From: Acidithiobacillales bacterium SM1_46
GTDB taxonomy: Bacteria; Pseudomonadota; Gammaproteobacteria; Acidiferrobacterales; Sulfurifustaceae
Length of the DNA: 41,114 bases
Assembly: GCA_001304215.1 (NCBI GenBank)
Contig: LJVB01000011.1
Location: 1-41,114, forward strand
Reading direction: 5' to 3'
Positions 24,308 to 37,075 of this stretch are shown here, piece by piece. Position numbers and translations under genes: made by a program. The number at the start of each line of letters is the position of its first letter. The stretch's first letter is position 1. Under the pieces are notes generated by a model. That model was given only the letters and a program-made list of their open reading frames with translations. It was not told the DNA's origin and ran no database searches.

Positions 24308-26248
24308 ATGGGCAAGATTATCGGTATTGACCTGGGTACCACCAATTCCTGCGTGGCGATCATGGAGGGCGGCAAGGCCCGGGTGGTCGAAAACAGCGAA
24401 GGTGACCGTACGACGCCATCGGTGGTGGCGTTCGCTGACGATGATCAGGTGCTGATCGGCCAGTCGGCAAAGCGGCAGGCAATTACCAATCCCCAAAATA
24501 CCCTCTATGCCGTCAAGCGTCTGATCGGCCGCAAATTCGACGAGGAGGTGGTGCAGCGCGATGTGAAGCTCGTGCCGTACAAGATCGTCAAGGCCAAGAA
24601 TGGGGACGCTTGGGTCGAGGCCCAGGGCAAGCCAATGGCGCCACCCGAAATTTCGGCGCGCGTGTTGCAGAAGATGAAGAAGACCGCCGAGGACTATCTC
24701 GGCGAGGCGGTGACGGAGGCTGTGATTACCGTTCCGGCCTATTTCAATGACTCCCAGCGCCAGGCAACCAAGGATGCCGGCAAGATCGCGGGTCTCGAGG
24801 TCAAGCGCATCATCAATGAGCCGACCGCGGCTGCGCTCGCCTATGGCATGGACAAGAAGCCGGGCGATTCCAAGATTGCTGTATACGATCTGGGTGGTGG
24901 CACGTTCGATATTTCCATCATCGAGATTGCCGAGGTGGACGGCGAGCATCAATTCGAGGTGCTCTCGACCAACGGTGACACCTTTCTCGGTGGCGAGGAC
25001 TTTGACAAGCGCGTCATCGATTACCTGGCTGACGAATTCAAGAAGGACCAGGGCATTGACCTGCGCGGCGACCCGCTGGCCATGCAGCGTCTGAAGGACG
25101 CGGCCGAGAAGGCCAAGATCGAGTTGTCCTCGAACCAGCAGACCGACGTCAATCTGCCGTACGTTACGGCCGACGCCAAAGGTCCGAAGCATCTCAACGT
25201 CAAGCTCACCCGCGCCAAGCTCGAGGCGCTGGTCGAAGATCTCATCCAGAAGACCATCGAGCCGTGCCGCGTCGCACTCAAGGACGCTGGCCACAAGGCT
25301 TCCGACATTAACGATGTGATTCTGGTTGGTGGCCAGACCCGCATGCCGAAGGTCCAGGAAGTGGTCAAGGAGTTTTTCGGCAAGGAGCCGCGCAAGGACG
25401 TGAACCCGGATGAAGCCGTCGCGATCGGTGCGGCCATCCAGGGCGGCGTGCTGGGGGGTGAGGTCAAAGATGTCCTGCTGCTCGACGTCACGCCGCTCTC
25501 GCTCGGTATCGAGACGCTCGGTGGCGTCATGACAAAGCTGATTCAGAAGAACACCACCATCCCGACCAAGGCCTCGCAGGTATTCTCGACCGCCGACGAC
25601 AACCAGGGCGCCGTGACGGTCCATGTCCTGCAGGGTGAGCGCGAGATCGCGGCGGGCAACAAGTCGCTCGGGCGCTTCGATCTCACCGGCATCCCGCCGG
25701 CGCCGCGCGGAATGCCACAAATCGAGGTCGGGTTCGACATCGACGCCAACGGTATCCTGCATGTGTCCGCCAGGGACAAGGGCACCGGCAAGGAGAACAA
25801 GATTGTCATCAAGGCCGGCTCCGGCCTCACGGAGGAAGAGATCCAGCGCATGGTCAAGGATGCCGAGGCGCATGCCGAGGAAGACCGCAAGGCGCGCGAG
25901 TTGGTCGAGACGCGAAACCATGCCGATGGCCTGATTCACACAGTCAACAAGACGCTCAAGGATGCGGGCGACAAGGTGTCGGCTGACGACAAGGACAAGA
26001 TCGAGGCAGCCATCAAGGCGCTGGAAGAATCGCTTAAGGGCGAGGACAAGGAAGATATCCAGAAGAAGACCGAGGAGCTCATGCAAGCCTCGCACAAGCT
26101 CGCCGAGCAGATGTATGCGCAGGCCGGCCAAGCCGCCGGGAGCGAGGGCGCTGCGGCGCAGGCGGAAGGCGCAAGCAAGGCCGAGGCCGGAAAGGAAAAT
26201 GTCGTCGATGCCGAGTTCGAAGAGGTCAAGGACAACAAGAAGCCCTGA
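24308..26248 (+). CDS. dnaK: Chaperone DnaK (Hsp70)
   Basis: ATP-driven chaperone, 646 residues. It begins [18 protein letters not shown], with phosphate loops [12 protein letters not shown] (about residue 194) and [11 protein letters not shown] (about 342), the linker [16 protein letters not shown] (about 389), the substrate-binding domain, and the C-terminus [15 protein letters not shown] carrying the EEV(K/D)-like tail of bacterial DnaK. Own sigma-32 promoter upstream; dnaJ follows after 132 bases with a weak hairpin between. Confidence 0.98.
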   Translation: MGKIIGIDLGTTNSCVAIMEGGKARVVENSEGDRTTPSVVAFADDDQVLIGQSAKRQAITNPQNTLYAVKRLIGRKFDEEVVQRDVKLVPYKIVKAKNGDAWVEAQGKPMAPPEISARVLQKMKKTAEDYLGEAVTEAVITVPAYFNDSQRQATKDAGKIAGLEVKRIINEPTAAALAYGMDKKPGDSKIAVYDLGGGTFDISIIEIAEVDGEHQFEVLSTNGDTFLGGEDFDKRVIDYLADEFKKDQGIDLRGDPLAMQRLKDAAEKAKIELSSNQQTDVNLPYVTADAKGPKHLNVKLTRAKLEALVEDLIQKTIEPCRVALKDAGHKASDINDVILVGGQTRMPKVQEVVKEFFGKEPRKDVNPDEAVAIGAAIQGGVLGGEVKDVLLLDVTPLSLGIETLGGVMTKLIQKNTTIPTKASQVFSTADDNQGAVTVHVLQGEREIAAGNKSLGRFDLTGIPPAPRGMPQIEVGFDIDANGILHVSARDKGTGKENKIVIKAGSGLTEEEIQRMVKDAEAHAEEDRKARELVETRNHADGLIHTVNKTLKDAGDKVSADDKDKIEAAIKALEESLKGEDKEDIQKKTEELMQASHKLAEQMYAQAGQAAGSEGAAAQAEGASKAEAGKENVVDAEFEEVKDNKKP

Positions 26249-26291
26249 GTAGGACCGCCCGCGCGACTACCGTGTGGGACAAGGCGAGACA

Positions 26292-26320
26292 GGCGCAGGG
26301 TCCCGTACACTGCGCCTTTC
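26292..26320 (+). terminator. Weak hairpin between dnaK and dnaJ
   Basis: GGCGCAG (26292-26298), 11-base loop, CTGCGCC (26310-26316), then TTTC. Probably a partial terminator that lowers dnaJ relative to dnaK. Confidence 0.5.
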
Positions 26321-26380
26321 TTGCGTTAGCGACGAAGTGCTTGCGAAGTGCAACACGCCAAGTGGCGCGTGACGGAGACC

Positions 26381-27520
26381 ATGGCGAAGCAGGACTACTA
26401 CGAAACGTTGGGCGTGGCCCGCAACGCCTCGGAGGCCGACATCAAGAAGGCCTACCGGCGGCTTGCGATGAAGCACCATCCGGATCGCAACCCGGGTGAC
26501 AAGGCGGCTGAAGCCAAGTTCAAGGAGATTCAGCAGGCCTACGAGGTCCTCACGGATGCGCAAAAGCGCGCCGCCTATGATCAGTTCGGGCACGCCGGCG
26601 TCGACCCCTCGGCAGCCGGGGGTGCCGGCGGTTTCTACGGCGCGGGCGCGGCAGGTGGCGCGAGCTTTGCCGATATCTTTGGCGATGTGTTCGGCGATAT
26701 CTTTGGTGCCGGACGTGGCGGACGCCCGGGTGGTGCGTATCGCGGCGCCGACCTGCACTACAGTCTGGAGCTCTCGCTCGAGGATGCGGTCAAGGGCACA
26801 GAGGTGCGGATCCGCGTTCCGTCGCACGAAACCTGCGAGGAGTGCAAAGGGTCCGGCGCCAAGCCGGGTACCCACCCGACGCCGTGTCGGACCTGCGGCG
26901 GCCACGGCCAGGTGCGGATGCAGCAGGGCTTCTTTTCGATCCAGCAGACCTGTCCCACCTGCCGCGGTAGCGGTAAGGCAATCGAGAGTCCGTGCACGGT
27001 CTGTCATGGACAGGGACGCGTGCAGCGTACCAAGACGCTCTCGGTCAAGGTTCCGCCGGGTGTGGACGAGGGTGACCAGATTCGGCTGGCCGGCGAGGGG
27101 GAGGCCGGTGAGAACAACGGACCGGCAGGCGATCTCTACGTGCAGGTTCGCCTCAAGGCGCATCCGCTCTTCAAGCGCGAGCGCGATGATCTGTACTGCG
27201 AAGTGCCGGTGAGCTTTGCGACCGCCGCGCTCGGCGGCGAGGTCGAGGTGCCGACTCTGGGCGGGCGCGCGAGTATCAAGATTCCGGCCGGTACGCAGAG
27301 CGAGAAGGTCTTTCGCCTCCGTGGCAAGGGCGTGCGCAACGTGCGCCACGGCGAGACCGGCGATCTCTACTGCCGCGTGAGCATCGAGACCCCGGTACAC
27401 CTCACCGACGAGCAGAAGCATCTGGTCGAGGAGCTTGAGGCGTCACTGCGCGCGGGCGGGGCCCGCCACAGCCCGCGCTCGGAGTCCTGGTTCGACAAGA
27501 TCCGCGAACTTTTTACGTGA
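26381..27520 (+). CDS. dnaJ: Chaperone DnaJ (Hsp40)
   Basis: Co-chaperone that stimulates DnaK ATPase. 379 residues: J domain with the HPD motif in [11 protein letters not shown], Gly/Phe-rich linker ([14 protein letters not shown]), four CxxCxGxG zinc motifs ([32 protein letters not shown]), and C-terminal peptide-binding domains. ATG at 26381 with GGAGA upstream gives the standard [12 protein letters not shown] start. Confidence 0.97.
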   Translation: MAKQDYYETLGVARNASEADIKKAYRRLAMKHHPDRNPGDKAAEAKFKEIQQAYEVLTDAQKRAAYDQFGHAGVDPSAAGGAGGFYGAGAAGGASFADIFGDVFGDIFGAGRGGRPGGAYRGADLHYSLELSLEDAVKGTEVRIRVPSHETCEECKGSGAKPGTHPTPCRTCGGHGQVRMQQGFFSIQQTCPTCRGSGKAIESPCTVCHGQGRVQRTKTLSVKVPPGVDEGDQIRLAGEGEAGENNGPAGDLYVQVRLKAHPLFKRERDDLYCEVPVSFATAALGGEVEVPTLGGRASIKIPAGTQSEKVFRLRGKGVRNVRHGETGDLYCRVSIETPVHLTDEQKHLVEELEASLRAGGARHSPRSESWFDKIRELFT

Positions 27521-27529
27521 CCGTGTTGA

Positions 27530-29108
<1,579 letters not shown>

Positions 29109-29125
29109 AGAGCCTGTCTCCCGGT

Positions 29126-29155
29126 TTGATTTGCCGCGAGGCCCTGCCGTATAAT
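29126..29155 (+). promoter_or_regulatory. Sigma-70 promoter of carAB
   Basis: TTGATT (29126-29131), 18-base spacer, TATAAT (29150-29155). Predicted start near 29162, leaving a leader of about 95 bases before carA. Confidence 0.8.
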
Positions 29156-29193
29156 TGCGCCTCAGCGGGAACACCCCCTAAACAACTGAATGC

Positions 29194-29225
29194 AAAGCGG
29201 GAGCGGCGAGTCTGCTCCCGTTTTT
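29194..29225 (+). terminator. Intrinsic terminator in the carA leader (possible attenuator)
   Basis: CGGGAGC (29198-29204), 9-base loop, GCTCCCG (29214-29220), followed by TTTTT; flanking A:T and G:T pairs can lengthen the stem to about 11 bp. It lies between the promoter and carA, so some transcripts must read through. Confidence 0.75.
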
Positions 29226-29256
29226 GTATGGCTGCGCGCGCCCTGGGATTTCGCTG

Positions 29257-30252
29257 ATGCCGTCTGCACTGCTGGCTCTCGAAGATGGCTCCCTGTTCTA
29301 CGGGGAGTCGATCGGTGTTTCGGGCGAGTCGGTCGGCGAGGTGGTCTTCAACACCGCCATGACGGGATACCAGGAGATCCTGAGCGATCCGTCCTACGCG
29401 CGCCAGATTGTCACGCTTACCTACCCGCATATCGGTAACACCGGCACCAACGCGGAGGACATGGAGTCCGCGCGGCTGTACGCGACCGGTCTCGTGATTC
29501 GTGAGCTCCCGGTGCAACTCAGCAACTTTCGTTCGACCGAGTCATTGCCGGAGTTCCTCCATCGCCACAAGATGGTCGCCATCGCGGGCATCGACACGCG
29601 TCGGCTCACGCGCATCCTGCGCGAGAAGGGTGCGCAGAATGGCTGCATCCTGGCGGCAGAAAAGGGCAAGCCGGACAAGAAGGCGGCACTAGAGGCAGCA
29701 CGTGCATTTCCTGGGCTAAAGGGCATGGACCTCGCCAAGGTGGTGACCACCAGAAAGCCTTACGCGTGGGACGAGGGCGTCTGGGCGCTGGGTCAAGGTC
29801 ACGCGCGAGTCGAGAATTTCAATTTTCACGTTGTCGCGTTTGATTTCGGCGTCAAGCGTAACATTCTGCGCATGCTGGCCACTCGTGGCTGCCGCATTAC
29901 CGTCGTGCCGGCACAGACCACCGCATCGGATGTATTGGCGCTGCGGCCGGACGGCATCTTTCTTTCCAATGGTCCGGGTGATCCGGAGCCATGCACCTAT
30001 GCCATCGAGGCGATTCGCTCACTCGTTGACACCGGCATTCCGGTTTTCGGTATTTGCCTGGGCCACCAGCTGCTTGGGCTCGCTTCCGGTGCCCGCACCA
30101 TCAAGATGAAGTTCGGTCACCACGGGGCCAATCACCCGGTCCTGGAAGTCGATAGTGGACGTGTCATGATCACCAGCCAGAATCACGGCTTCGCCGTCGA
30201 TTCCCCGGTCCGCATGACGTCGCGCCGCTCTTCGATCGCTTCATCCAATTGA
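29257..30252 (+). CDS. carA: Carbamoyl-phosphate synthase small subunit, C-terminally broken
   Basis: Glutaminase subunit supplying ammonia to CarB for arginine and pyrimidine synthesis. It is normal from [18 protein letters not shown] to NHGFAVD, including the catalytic Cys in [12 protein letters not shown]. Then, at about 30201, the frame changes and it ends [16 protein letters not shown] at 331 residues, against about 375-380 in the family. In another frame the true C-terminus continues: [22 protein letters not shown] with stop at 30270-30272. About 39 codons, including the FQGHPEA segment with catalytic His and Glu, are missing. This is a deletion of roughly 117 bases, not a multiple of three, or an assembly error. 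ATG at 29257. Confidence 0.9.
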   Translation: MPSALLALEDGSLFYGESIGVSGESVGEVVFNTAMTGYQEILSDPSYARQIVTLTYPHIGNTGTNAEDMESARLYATGLVIRELPVQLSNFRSTESLPEFLHRHKMVAIAGIDTRRLTRILREKGAQNGCILAAEKGKPDKKAALEAARAFPGLKGMDLAKVVTTRKPYAWDEGVWALGQGHARVENFNFHVVAFDFGVKRNILRMLATRGCRITVVPAQTTASDVLALRPDGIFLSNGPGDPEPCTYAIEAIRSLVDTGIPVFGICLGHQLLGLASGARTIKMKFGHHGANHPVLEVDSGRVMITSQNHGFAVDSPVRMTSRRSSIASSN

Positions 30253-30280
30253 TGCTGGAGCGCGCCTCCTGAATCCTGCC

Positions 30281-33200
30281 ATGCCGAAGCGCACTGACAT
30301 CCACAGCATCCTCATCATTGGCGCCGGTCCGATTGTCATCGGGCAGGGATGCGAGTTCGACTACTCGGGCGCGCAGGCCTGCAAGGCACTGCGCGAGGAG
30401 GGCTACCGCGTCGTGCTGGTGAACTCCAACCCCGCCACCATCATGACCGATCCGGAAATGGCGGACGCGACCTACATCGAACCGATCAACTGGCAGTCGA
30501 TCGCCAAGATCATCGAGAAGGAGCGTCCCGACGCAGTGCTGCCGACCATGGGCGGGCAGACCGCGCTCAACACCGCGCTCGATCTTGCGCGTGAGGGAGT
30601 GCTGGAGAGGTTCGGCGTGCAAATGATCGGCGCGACGCGCGAGGCAATCGACAAAGCCGAAGATCGCGAGCGCTTCAAGAAGGCGATGGAGTCCATTGGG
30701 CTCGAGTGCACGCGTGGTGCCGTGGCGCACAGCATGGAAGAAGCCCATCAGGTGCAGGCGATGATCGGTTTTCCGGTCATTATCCGGCCTTCCTTCACGC
30801 TCGGTGGCAGCGGCGGTGGCATTGCCTACAACCGCGAGGAGTTTGTCACCATCTGCGAGCGTGGCCTTGACGCGTCGCCGACCCGTGAACTGCTGATCGA
30901 GGAGTCGATCATTGGCTGGAAGGAGTTCGAGATGGAGGTCGTGCGCGATCGCGCCGACAACTGCATCATTGTGTGCTCCATCGAGAATTTCGATGCCATG
31001 GGCGTACACACCGGAGACTCGATTACGGTGGCGCCGGCACAGACCCTCACCGACAAGGAATACCAGCGCATGCGCGATGCCTCGATCGCGGTGCTGCGCG
31101 AGATTGGAGTCGACACTGGCGGGTCGAACGTGCAATTTGCGATCAATCCGAAGGACGGTCGCATGATCGTGGTGGAAATGAATCCGCGCGTGAGCCGCTC
31201 GTCGGCGCTGGCCTCGAAGGCCACCGGTTTCCCGATTGCCAAGATCGCGGCAAAGCTCGCGGTCGGGTACACGCTGGACGAGCTGAAGAACGACATCACC
31301 GGCGGTGCGACACCCGCCTCGTTCGAGCCAACCATTGATTACGTGGTAACCAAGATTCCGCGTTTTACGTTTGAGAAGTTCCCGAAAGCCGATGCCACAC
31401 TCACCACGCAGATGAAGTCGGTCGGCGAGGTCATGGCAATTGGGCGCACGTTCCAGGAATCGTTGCAGAAGGCGCTGCGCGGTCTCGAGATCGGCAGTTA
31501 TGGTCTGGAGCCGCGTCTGGATGCGTCACTCGCGAGCGACGAAGCGCGCCGGCGCGTAGCCCAGGCACTGCGCGTGCCCGGCGCGGAGCGCATCTGGTAC
31601 ATCGCCGATGCCTTCCGGCTGGGCATGGGGCCCGATGAGATTTTTGAGCTGTGCCTGGTCGATCCCTGGTTCCTTGCGCAGATCGAGGATCTGGTGGCGA
31701 CCGAGACTCAGGTTGCCAAGAAGGCGAAGGGCAAGTCCAAACCCGCCGGGGCGCTGTTGCGCGAGTGGAAGCGCAAGGGATTTTCTGACCGTCGCCTGGC
31801 CCAGCTGCTGGGCAGCACCGAAGACAAGGTGCGCGCGCTGCGGCACGCAGCGGGAGTCCGGCCGGTCTACAAGCGGGTGGATTCCTGTGCCGCGGAATTT
31901 GCCTCGAGCACCGCGTACATGTACTCCACTTATGAAGAGGAGTGCGAGGCCGAACCGGATGAGCGGCGCAAGATCATCGTGCTCGGAGGCGGGCCGAACC
32001 GCGTCGGACAGGGCATCGAGTTTGACTACTGCTGCTGCCACGCCTCGTTTGCACTGCGCGAGGACGGCTTTCAGACCATCATGGTCAACTGCAACCCGGA
32101 GACGGTATCGACGGACTACGACACCTCGGATCGCCTGTACTTCGAGCCGCTCACGCTTGAGGACGTGCTGGAGATCATTCACGTCGAGAAGCCGGAAGGG
32201 GTGATCGTGCAGTATGGCGGTCAGACGCCGCTCAAGCTCGCCAAGGGGCTGGAGACGGCCGGTGCGCCGATCATTGGCACCAGCCCGGAATCCATCGACA
32301 TTGCCGAGGATCGCGAGCGCTTCCAGAAGCTGATCCAGAAATTGAAGCTCCTGCAGCCGCCCAACGCGACGGCCCGCACGACCGAGCAGGCCATCAAGCT
32401 GGCCGAAAAGATCGGTTATCCGCTCGTGGTGCGACCCTCCTACGTGCTCGGCGGGCGGGCGATGGAAATCGTGCACGCCCGCGAGGACCTGGAGCGCTAC
32501 ATGCGTGAGGCGGTCCGGGTGTCGGAGGATTCACCGGTGTTGCTCGACCGTTTTCTGAACGACGCAACCGAAGTCGATGTCGATTGCGTTTCCGACGGCA
32601 CGCAGGTGATCGTTGGCGGCATCATGCAGCATATCGAGGAGGCGGGCGTGCACTCGGGCGACTCGGCCTGTTCGCTGCCGCCCTACAACCTGACGAAGAA
32701 ACAGCAAGACGAGCTGCGCCGCCAGACCGCTGAGATGGCCACTGCGCTCGATGTCGTGGGGCTCATGAATGTGCAGTTTGCCATCAAGGATGGCGATGTG
32801 TACGTGCTTGAGGTGAACCCGCGCGCCTCGCGCACCGTGCCCTATGTTTCGAAGGCGACCGGGCGGCCACTCGCCAAGATTGCGGCACGCTGCATGACCG
32901 GGCAGACGCTGAAGGCGCAGGGAGTGAGTGGCGAGGTCGTGCCTGGCTACTATTCGGTCAAGGAAGCGGTGTTTCCATTCATCAAGTTTCCTGGCGTCGA
33001 CACCATGCTCGGTCCGGAGATGAAGTCGACTGGCGAGGTCATGGGTGTCGGGCGCACCTTTGGCGAGGCGTTCTGCAAGTCGCAGATCGCGGCGGGCGCC
33101 GCCATCCCCCTGAAGGGGCGTATGTTCGTCAGCGTGCGCGACGGGGACCAGAAGGGTATCGTCGAGGTGGCACGCTATTTCGCGAACAACGGTTTCGAGC

Positions 33201-33514
33201 TTCTGGCCACGCGCGGCACGGCGGCCGCGCTCGAGGCAGCCGGCATCGCCGTGCGTCCGGTCAACAAGCTTTCTGAAGGCCGGCCGCACATCATCGACAT
33301 GATCGTCAATGACGAGATCGATGTTATTATCAATACGGTATCGGATCGGCAGAGCTATGAGGACTCCTTTGCCATCCGCCGCGAGGCCCTGCAGCACAAG
33401 GTCACCAACTACACGACGCTCGCTGCTGCGCGCGCCGCGGCAGAGGCCCATCGCTACGTCGGCGAGCTCGGCGTGAATCGCCTGCAGGACCTGCACCAGG
33501 AGCTGAACCGATGA
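30281..33514 (+). CDS. carB: Carbamoyl-phosphate synthase large subunit
   Basis: Makes carbamoyl phosphate from bicarbonate, ammonia and two ATP. 1077 residues in two homologous ATP-grasp halves: the first begins [24 protein letters not shown], the second [21 protein letters not shown] (about residue 565). An MGS-like allosteric domain ([19 protein letters not shown]) closes the C-terminus. Full length and undamaged, in contrast with carA 28 bases upstream. The stop overlaps greA (ATGA). Confidence 0.97.
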   Translation: MPKRTDIHSILIIGAGPIVIGQGCEFDYSGAQACKALREEGYRVVLVNSNPATIMTDPEMADATYIEPINWQSIAKIIEKERPDAVLPTMGGQTALNTALDLAREGVLERFGVQMIGATREAIDKAEDRERFKKAMESIGLECTRGAVAHSMEEAHQVQAMIGFPVIIRPSFTLGGSGGGIAYNREEFVTICERGLDASPTRELLIEESIIGWKEFEMEVVRDRADNCIIVCSIENFDAMGVHTGDSITVAPAQTLTDKEYQRMRDASIAVLREIGVDTGGSNVQFAINPKDGRMIVVEMNPRVSRSSALASKATGFPIAKIAAKLAVGYTLDELKNDITGGATPASFEPTIDYVVTKIPRFTFEKFPKADATLTTQMKSVGEVMAIGRTFQESLQKALRGLEIGSYGLEPRLDASLASDEARRRVAQALRVPGAERIWYIADAFRLGMGPDEIFELCLVDPWFLAQIEDLVATETQVAKKAKGKSKPAGALLREWKRKGFSDRRLAQLLGSTEDKVRALRHAAGVRPVYKRVDSCAAEFASSTAYMYSTYEEECEAEPDERRKIIVLGGGPNRVGQGIEFDYCCCHASFALREDGFQTIMVNCNPETVSTDYDTSDRLYFEPLTLEDVLEIIHVEKPEGVIVQYGGQTPLKLAKGLETAGAPIIGTSPESIDIAEDRERFQKLIQKLKLLQPPNATARTTEQAIKLAEKIGYPLVVRPSYVLGGRAMEIVHAREDLERYMREAVRVSEDSPVLLDRFLNDATEVDVDCVSDGTQVIVGGIMQHIEEAGVHSGDSACSLPPYNLTKKQQDELRRQTAEMATALDVVGLMNVQFAIKDGDVYVLEVNPRASRTVPYVSKATGRPLAKIAARCMTGQTLKAQGVSGEVVPGYYSVKEAVFPFIKFPGVDTMLGPEMKSTGEVMGVGRTFGEAFCKSQIAAGAAIPLKGRMFVSVRDGDQKGIVEVARYFANNGFELLATRGTAAALEAAGIAVRPVNKLSEGRPHIIDMIVNDEIDVIINTVSDRQSYEDSFAIRREALQHKVTNYTTLAAARAAAEAHRYVGELGVNRLQDLHQELNR

Positions 33515-33987
33515 AGAAAACGCCGATCACCGCAGCAGGTGCCGAGAAGCTTACCGCCGAGCTGCATCGCCTGAAGACTGTCGAGCGCCCGCGCATCATT
33601 TCTGCGATTGCGGAGGCGCGTTCGCACGGCGACCTGTCGGAAAACGCCGAATATCACGCCGCCAAGGAGCAGCAGGGTTTCGTCGAGGGGCGCATCGCCG
33701 AGCTCGAGATGCGTCTTTCGACCGCGCAGGTGATTGATCCGAAGTCGGTCGATGCCGGCGATCGCATCGTGTTCGGCGCGACGGTCGATCTGCGCGAGAT
33801 TGACTCAGGTCAGCAGGTGACTTATCAGATCGTCGGCGATTTCGAGGCTGACCTCGCCCATGGCAAGATCTCGGTCAGTTCCCCCATCGCGCGCGGGCTG
33901 ATTGGCAAGGAAGTGGGGGATTCGGTCGAGGTGCAGGTGCCGGACGGGGTGCGCGAGTACGAAGTCCTCGGTGTCCGGTACCTCTAG
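33511..33987 (+). CDS. greA: Transcription elongation factor GreA
   Basis: Rescues backtracked RNA polymerase by stimulating transcript cleavage. 158 residues: coiled-coil hairpin with the acidic tip in [17 protein letters not shown] (about 38-54) and a C-terminal FKBP-like domain ([25 protein letters not shown]). Starts inside the carB stop. Its TAG stop directly adjoins the opposing yhbY stop with no bases between. Confidence 0.96.
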   Translation: MKKTPITAAGAEKLTAELHRLKTVERPRIISAIAEARSHGDLSENAEYHAAKEQQGFVEGRIAELEMRLSTAQVIDPKSVDAGDRIVFGATVDLREIDSGQQVTYQIVGDFEADLAHGKISVSSPIARGLIGKEVGDSVEVQVPDGVREYEVLGVRYL

Positions 33988-34287
33988 TCACTTCGGCGCT
34001 GACAGCACGATCCGCGGTTTCTTGCCCGGTCGGTAGATCGTCGCCACCCGCCCGAGCAGCTGTACCGGCTCGGCGCCGGTCGCGGCACAAATGCCTTCCA
34101 TCAGCGTCTTCCTGCCCTCGGGTCCAGCGGCCGGAAGGCGGATCTTCAGCAGTTCATGGTGCGCAAGGGCGAGCTCGGTTTCTTTCAGCACGGCCTCGCT
34201 CAGTCCGCCAGCCCCGACAATGATCACGGGCTTTCGCTTGTGGGCAAGGGCCTTGAGGTGTTGGCGCTGGCGGGGGTTGAGCGGCAT
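33988..34287 (-). CDS. yhbY: YhbY-family RNA-binding protein (CRM domain)
   Basis: Ribosome-assembly factor binding the large subunit precursor. 99 residues: LNPRQRQHLKALAHKRKPVIIVG, the GxxG-type loop GAGGLSEAV, HHELLKIRLPA, and GRVATIYRP, standard for the CRM fold. ATG at 34287. Divergent from rlmE, another ribosome-maturation gene, as is usual. Confidence 0.93.
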   Translation of the reverse strand: MPLNPRQRQHLKALAHKRKPVIIVGAGGLSEAVLKETELALAHHELLKIRLPAAGPEGRKTLMEGICAATGAEPVQLLGRVATIYRPGKKPRIVLSAPK

Positions 34288-34350
34288 ATATAATGATGAG
34301 CTGCGGCTGTCCGGGCCGCGCATCATACCCCAGCGAAACCCACATTTCTC

Positions 34351-34977
34351 ATGACTCGCCGCAAAAGCAGTAGTCGCTGGCTCGCTCGCCATTTCCGCGA
34401 TGAATATGTGAAGCGCGCCCACCAGGAGGGCGCTCGCTCGCGCGCCACCTACAAGCTAGAGGAAATCGACCGGAAGGATCGTCTGCTGCGGCCGGGGATG
34501 CTGGTGGTGGACCTCGGTGCCGCGCCGGGCGGCTGGTCGGAATATGCCGCCGAACGGGTTGGGCCGTCGGGACGGGTGTTGGCGCTCGATGTCCTGACCA
34601 TCGAGCCGATCGCGGGAGTCGACATCCTGCAGGGCGATTTCACCGAAAACGCAGTGCTAGACTCATTGTTGGAGCGCCTCAAGGGGCAGGCAGTCGACCT
34701 TGTTTTGTCGGATATGGCGCCCAATATTAGTGGTATCGCGTCGGCTGACCAGGCTGGGGCGATCTATCTTGCGGAACTTGCGCTGGACTTTGCCGGCCAA
34801 ACGCTAAAGCGCGGTGGAAGCCTGCTGATCAAGACTTTTCAGGGGGCAGGTTTTCCCGAGTTGCGCAAGCGCATGATGGAGCGTTTCGAACACGTGTTGT
34901 CGCGCAAGCCGCGCGCCTCACGGGCCGAGAGCCGCGAAATCTACCTTCTGGGGAAGGGATTCCGGCCTGAGAGATAG
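34351..34977 (+). CDS. rlmE: 23S rRNA (uridine 2'-O) methyltransferase RlmE (FtsJ)
   Basis: Methylates U2552 of 23S rRNA using SAM. 208 residues: SRATYKLEEIDRKDRLL (catalytic Lys), SAM site VVDLGAAPGGWSEYA, LSDMAPNISG (Asp), SLLIKTFQGAG (Lys), and ESREIYLLGKGF (Glu), the K-D-K-E set. ATG at 34351. A TATAAT at 34289-34294 is a likely -10 element. ftsH follows, the conserved heat-responsive pair in gammaproteobacteria. Confidence 0.96.
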   Translation: MTRRKSSSRWLARHFRDEYVKRAHQEGARSRATYKLEEIDRKDRLLRPGMLVVDLGAAPGGWSEYAAERVGPSGRVLALDVLTIEPIAGVDILQGDFTENAVLDSLLERLKGQAVDLVLSDMAPNISGIASADQAGAIYLAELALDFAGQTLKRGGSLLIKTFQGAGFPELRKRMMERFEHVLSRKPRASRAESREIYLLGKGFRPER

Positions 34978-35071
34978 CGCGGTTGTATGCATCTGGGTAG
35001 CGTAGGACAATGCACTTGCGCTCTGTGCTGATCAAATGTCGCGATGGCGACGCGTTTTGCTGAGGTAAACA

Positions 35072-36985
35072 TTGAACAATCTCACCAAGAATCTGCTGCT
35101 GTGGCTCGTCATCGCCATCGTGCTGATGTCGGTATTCAACAATTTCGGCACCCGCCAGGCGCCAAGCCGCGCGATGGAGTACTCCACCTTCATTCAGAAG
35201 GTGCGCAATAACGAGGTCGAGCGCGTCACCATCCAGGGCCGCGAGGTCATTGGTCGGCTGCGCAGCGGTGAGTCATTCACCAGTTATTCCCCGAACGACC
35301 CGCAGATGGTCAACGATCTGCTCGACCACAAGGTCGCGTTCGACGCCAAGCCGCCCGAAGAGCAGTCGTTGCTGCTGACGATCTTCCTGAACATCCTGCC
35401 GGTGCTGTTGCTGATCGGCATGTGGGTGTACTTCATGCGTCAGATGCAGGGCGGCGTGGGTGGCCGCGGCGCCATGAGTTTTGGCAAGAGCAAGGCGCGC
35501 ATGCTTACAGAGGAGCAGAACAAGATTACGTTCGCCGATGTGGCCGGGGTGGAAGAGGCCAAGGAAGAAGTCGGTGAATTGGTCGAGTTCCTGCGCGACC
35601 CGAGCAAGTTCCAGAAGCTCGGTGGGCGTATCCCGAAGGGCGTGCTGATGACGGGCAATCCCGGCACCGGCAAGACGCTGCTTGCCAAGGCTATCGCCGG
35701 CGAGGCCAAGGTACCGTTCTTCTCCATTTCCGGTTCCGACTTTGTCGAGATGTTCGTCGGCGTTGGCGCCTCGCGCGTGCGCGACATGTTCGAACAGGCG
35801 AAGAAGCACGCGCCATGCATTATCTTCATTGATGAAATTGACGCGGTGGGCCGCCAGCGCGGTGCCGGCCTTGGTGGCGGGCACGACGAGCGCGAGCAGA
35901 CCCTGAACCAGTTGCTGGTCGAGATGGATGGCTTCGAGGGCAGCGAGGGCGTGATTGTCATCGCCGCGACCAACCGTCCGGACGTGCTCGACCCGGCGCT
36001 GCTGCGTCCCGGTCGCTTCGACCGCCAGGTATATGTGCCGTTGCCGGATATCCGCGGTCGCGAGCAGATCCTCAAGGTTCACATGCGCAAGGTACCGGTG
36101 TCGGATGGCGTGAATGCCAACATCCTGGCACGCGGCACACCGGGCTTCTCGGGGGCCGATCTCGCCAACCTCGTCAACGAAGCCGCGCTGTTTGCGGCCC
36201 GCTCCAACAAGCGCCTCGTCGACATGGAGGATTTCGAGAAGGCCAAGGACAAGATCATCATGGGTGCCGAGCGCCGCTCGATCGTGATGCCGGAGAAGGA
36301 GCGCATGAACACGGCGTATCACGAGTCCGGTCACGCGGTGGTGGCGAAGCTCCTGCCCGCGACCGATCCCGTGCACAAGGTCACCATCATCCCGCGCGGT
36401 CGCGCGCTGGGCGTGACCATGCAGCTGCCCGAGGAAGATCGCTACAGTCATGACCGCGAGTCGTTGCTGTCGCGCATTTCCGTGCTGATGGGCGGGCGCA
36501 TCGCGGAAGAGGTGTTCATGAACCAGATGACCACCGGTGCGGCCAACGACTTTGAACGCGCGACCGATCTGGCGCGCAACATGGTCATGCGCTGGGGCAT
36601 GTCGGACGTGCTCGGTACGCGCGTCTACGGCGACAACCAGAGCGAGGTGTTCCTGGGGCGCGATGTCATGACGCACAAGAACATGTCGGATGCGGTGGCC
36701 GAGGCAGTCGACCGGGAAATCCGTCGCATCATCGATGAGGAATACGCGCGGGCGCGTGCCATCATCGAGGACAACCGCGACAAGATCGAGGTCATGGCCA
36801 AGGCGTTGCTCGAATGGGAGACGCTGGACAGCGAGCAGATCAACGACATCATGGCCGGCAAGACACCGCGTCCGCCGGAAGGATGGAGCGGACCGGACGC
36901 CAAGGGTGGCGGTGCGGCGCCGACCAAACCGTCCGACCGCAGCGAAGCCAAACCGCGTCTCGACACGCCGGCCGGCGAGCACTAG
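35072..36985 (+). CDS. ftsH: ATP-dependent membrane metalloprotease FtsH
   Basis: Membrane-bound AAA+ protease degrading sigma-32, LpxC and damaged membrane proteins. 637 residues: helix [15 protein letters not shown] near the start, second helix about residues 104-121, Walker A GNPGTGKT (about 195), Walker B IIFIDEID, and the zinc motif HESGH (about 415). The start is TTG at 35072 (MNNLTKN), with TGAGG upstream; no ATG gives the standard N-terminus. The C-terminal tail is disordered and Pro/Lys-rich. Confidence 0.97.
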   Translation: MNNLTKNLLLWLVIAIVLMSVFNNFGTRQAPSRAMEYSTFIQKVRNNEVERVTIQGREVIGRLRSGESFTSYSPNDPQMVNDLLDHKVAFDAKPPEEQSLLLTIFLNILPVLLLIGMWVYFMRQMQGGVGGRGAMSFGKSKARMLTEEQNKITFADVAGVEEAKEEVGELVEFLRDPSKFQKLGGRIPKGVLMTGNPGTGKTLLAKAIAGEAKVPFFSISGSDFVEMFVGVGASRVRDMFEQAKKHAPCIIFIDEIDAVGRQRGAGLGGGHDEREQTLNQLLVEMDGFEGSEGVIVIAATNRPDVLDPALLRPGRFDRQVYVPLPDIRGREQILKVHMRKVPVSDGVNANILARGTPGFSGADLANLVNEAALFAARSNKRLVDMEDFEKAKDKIIMGAERRSIVMPEKERMNTAYHESGHAVVAKLLPATDPVHKVTIIPRGRALGVTMQLPEEDRYSHDRESLLSRISVLMGGRIAEEVFMNQMTTGAANDFERATDLARNMVMRWGMSDVLGTRVYGDNQSEVFLGRDVMTHKNMSDAVAEAVDREIRRIIDEEYARARAIIEDNRDKIEVMAKALLEWETLDSEQINDIMAGKTPRPPEGWSGPDAKGGGAAPTKPSDRSEAKPRLDTPAGEH

Positions 36986-37075
36986 TCCGCGCGCGTTCCG
37001 GTCAGGATACGGCGATCAGTTCCGGTTGGGGCTGGTCGCCGATCCGTTTTTGAGGACGACATTCCTCGTGATCCG

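Noticed and set aside
24251-26131. 626-codon open frame antisense to dnaK
   Set aside because: It is the mirror of dnaK codon bias in GC-rich DNA; composition is rich in Arg, Leu, His and Asp, with no recognisable domain or ribosome site.
29190-29438. Possible leader peptide for carA attenuation
   Set aside because: The frame runs through the terminator into carA, has no ribosome site and no run of regulatory codons.
35273-36982. Long open frame antisense to ftsH
   Set aside because: Shadow of the ftsH reading frame; no family features.
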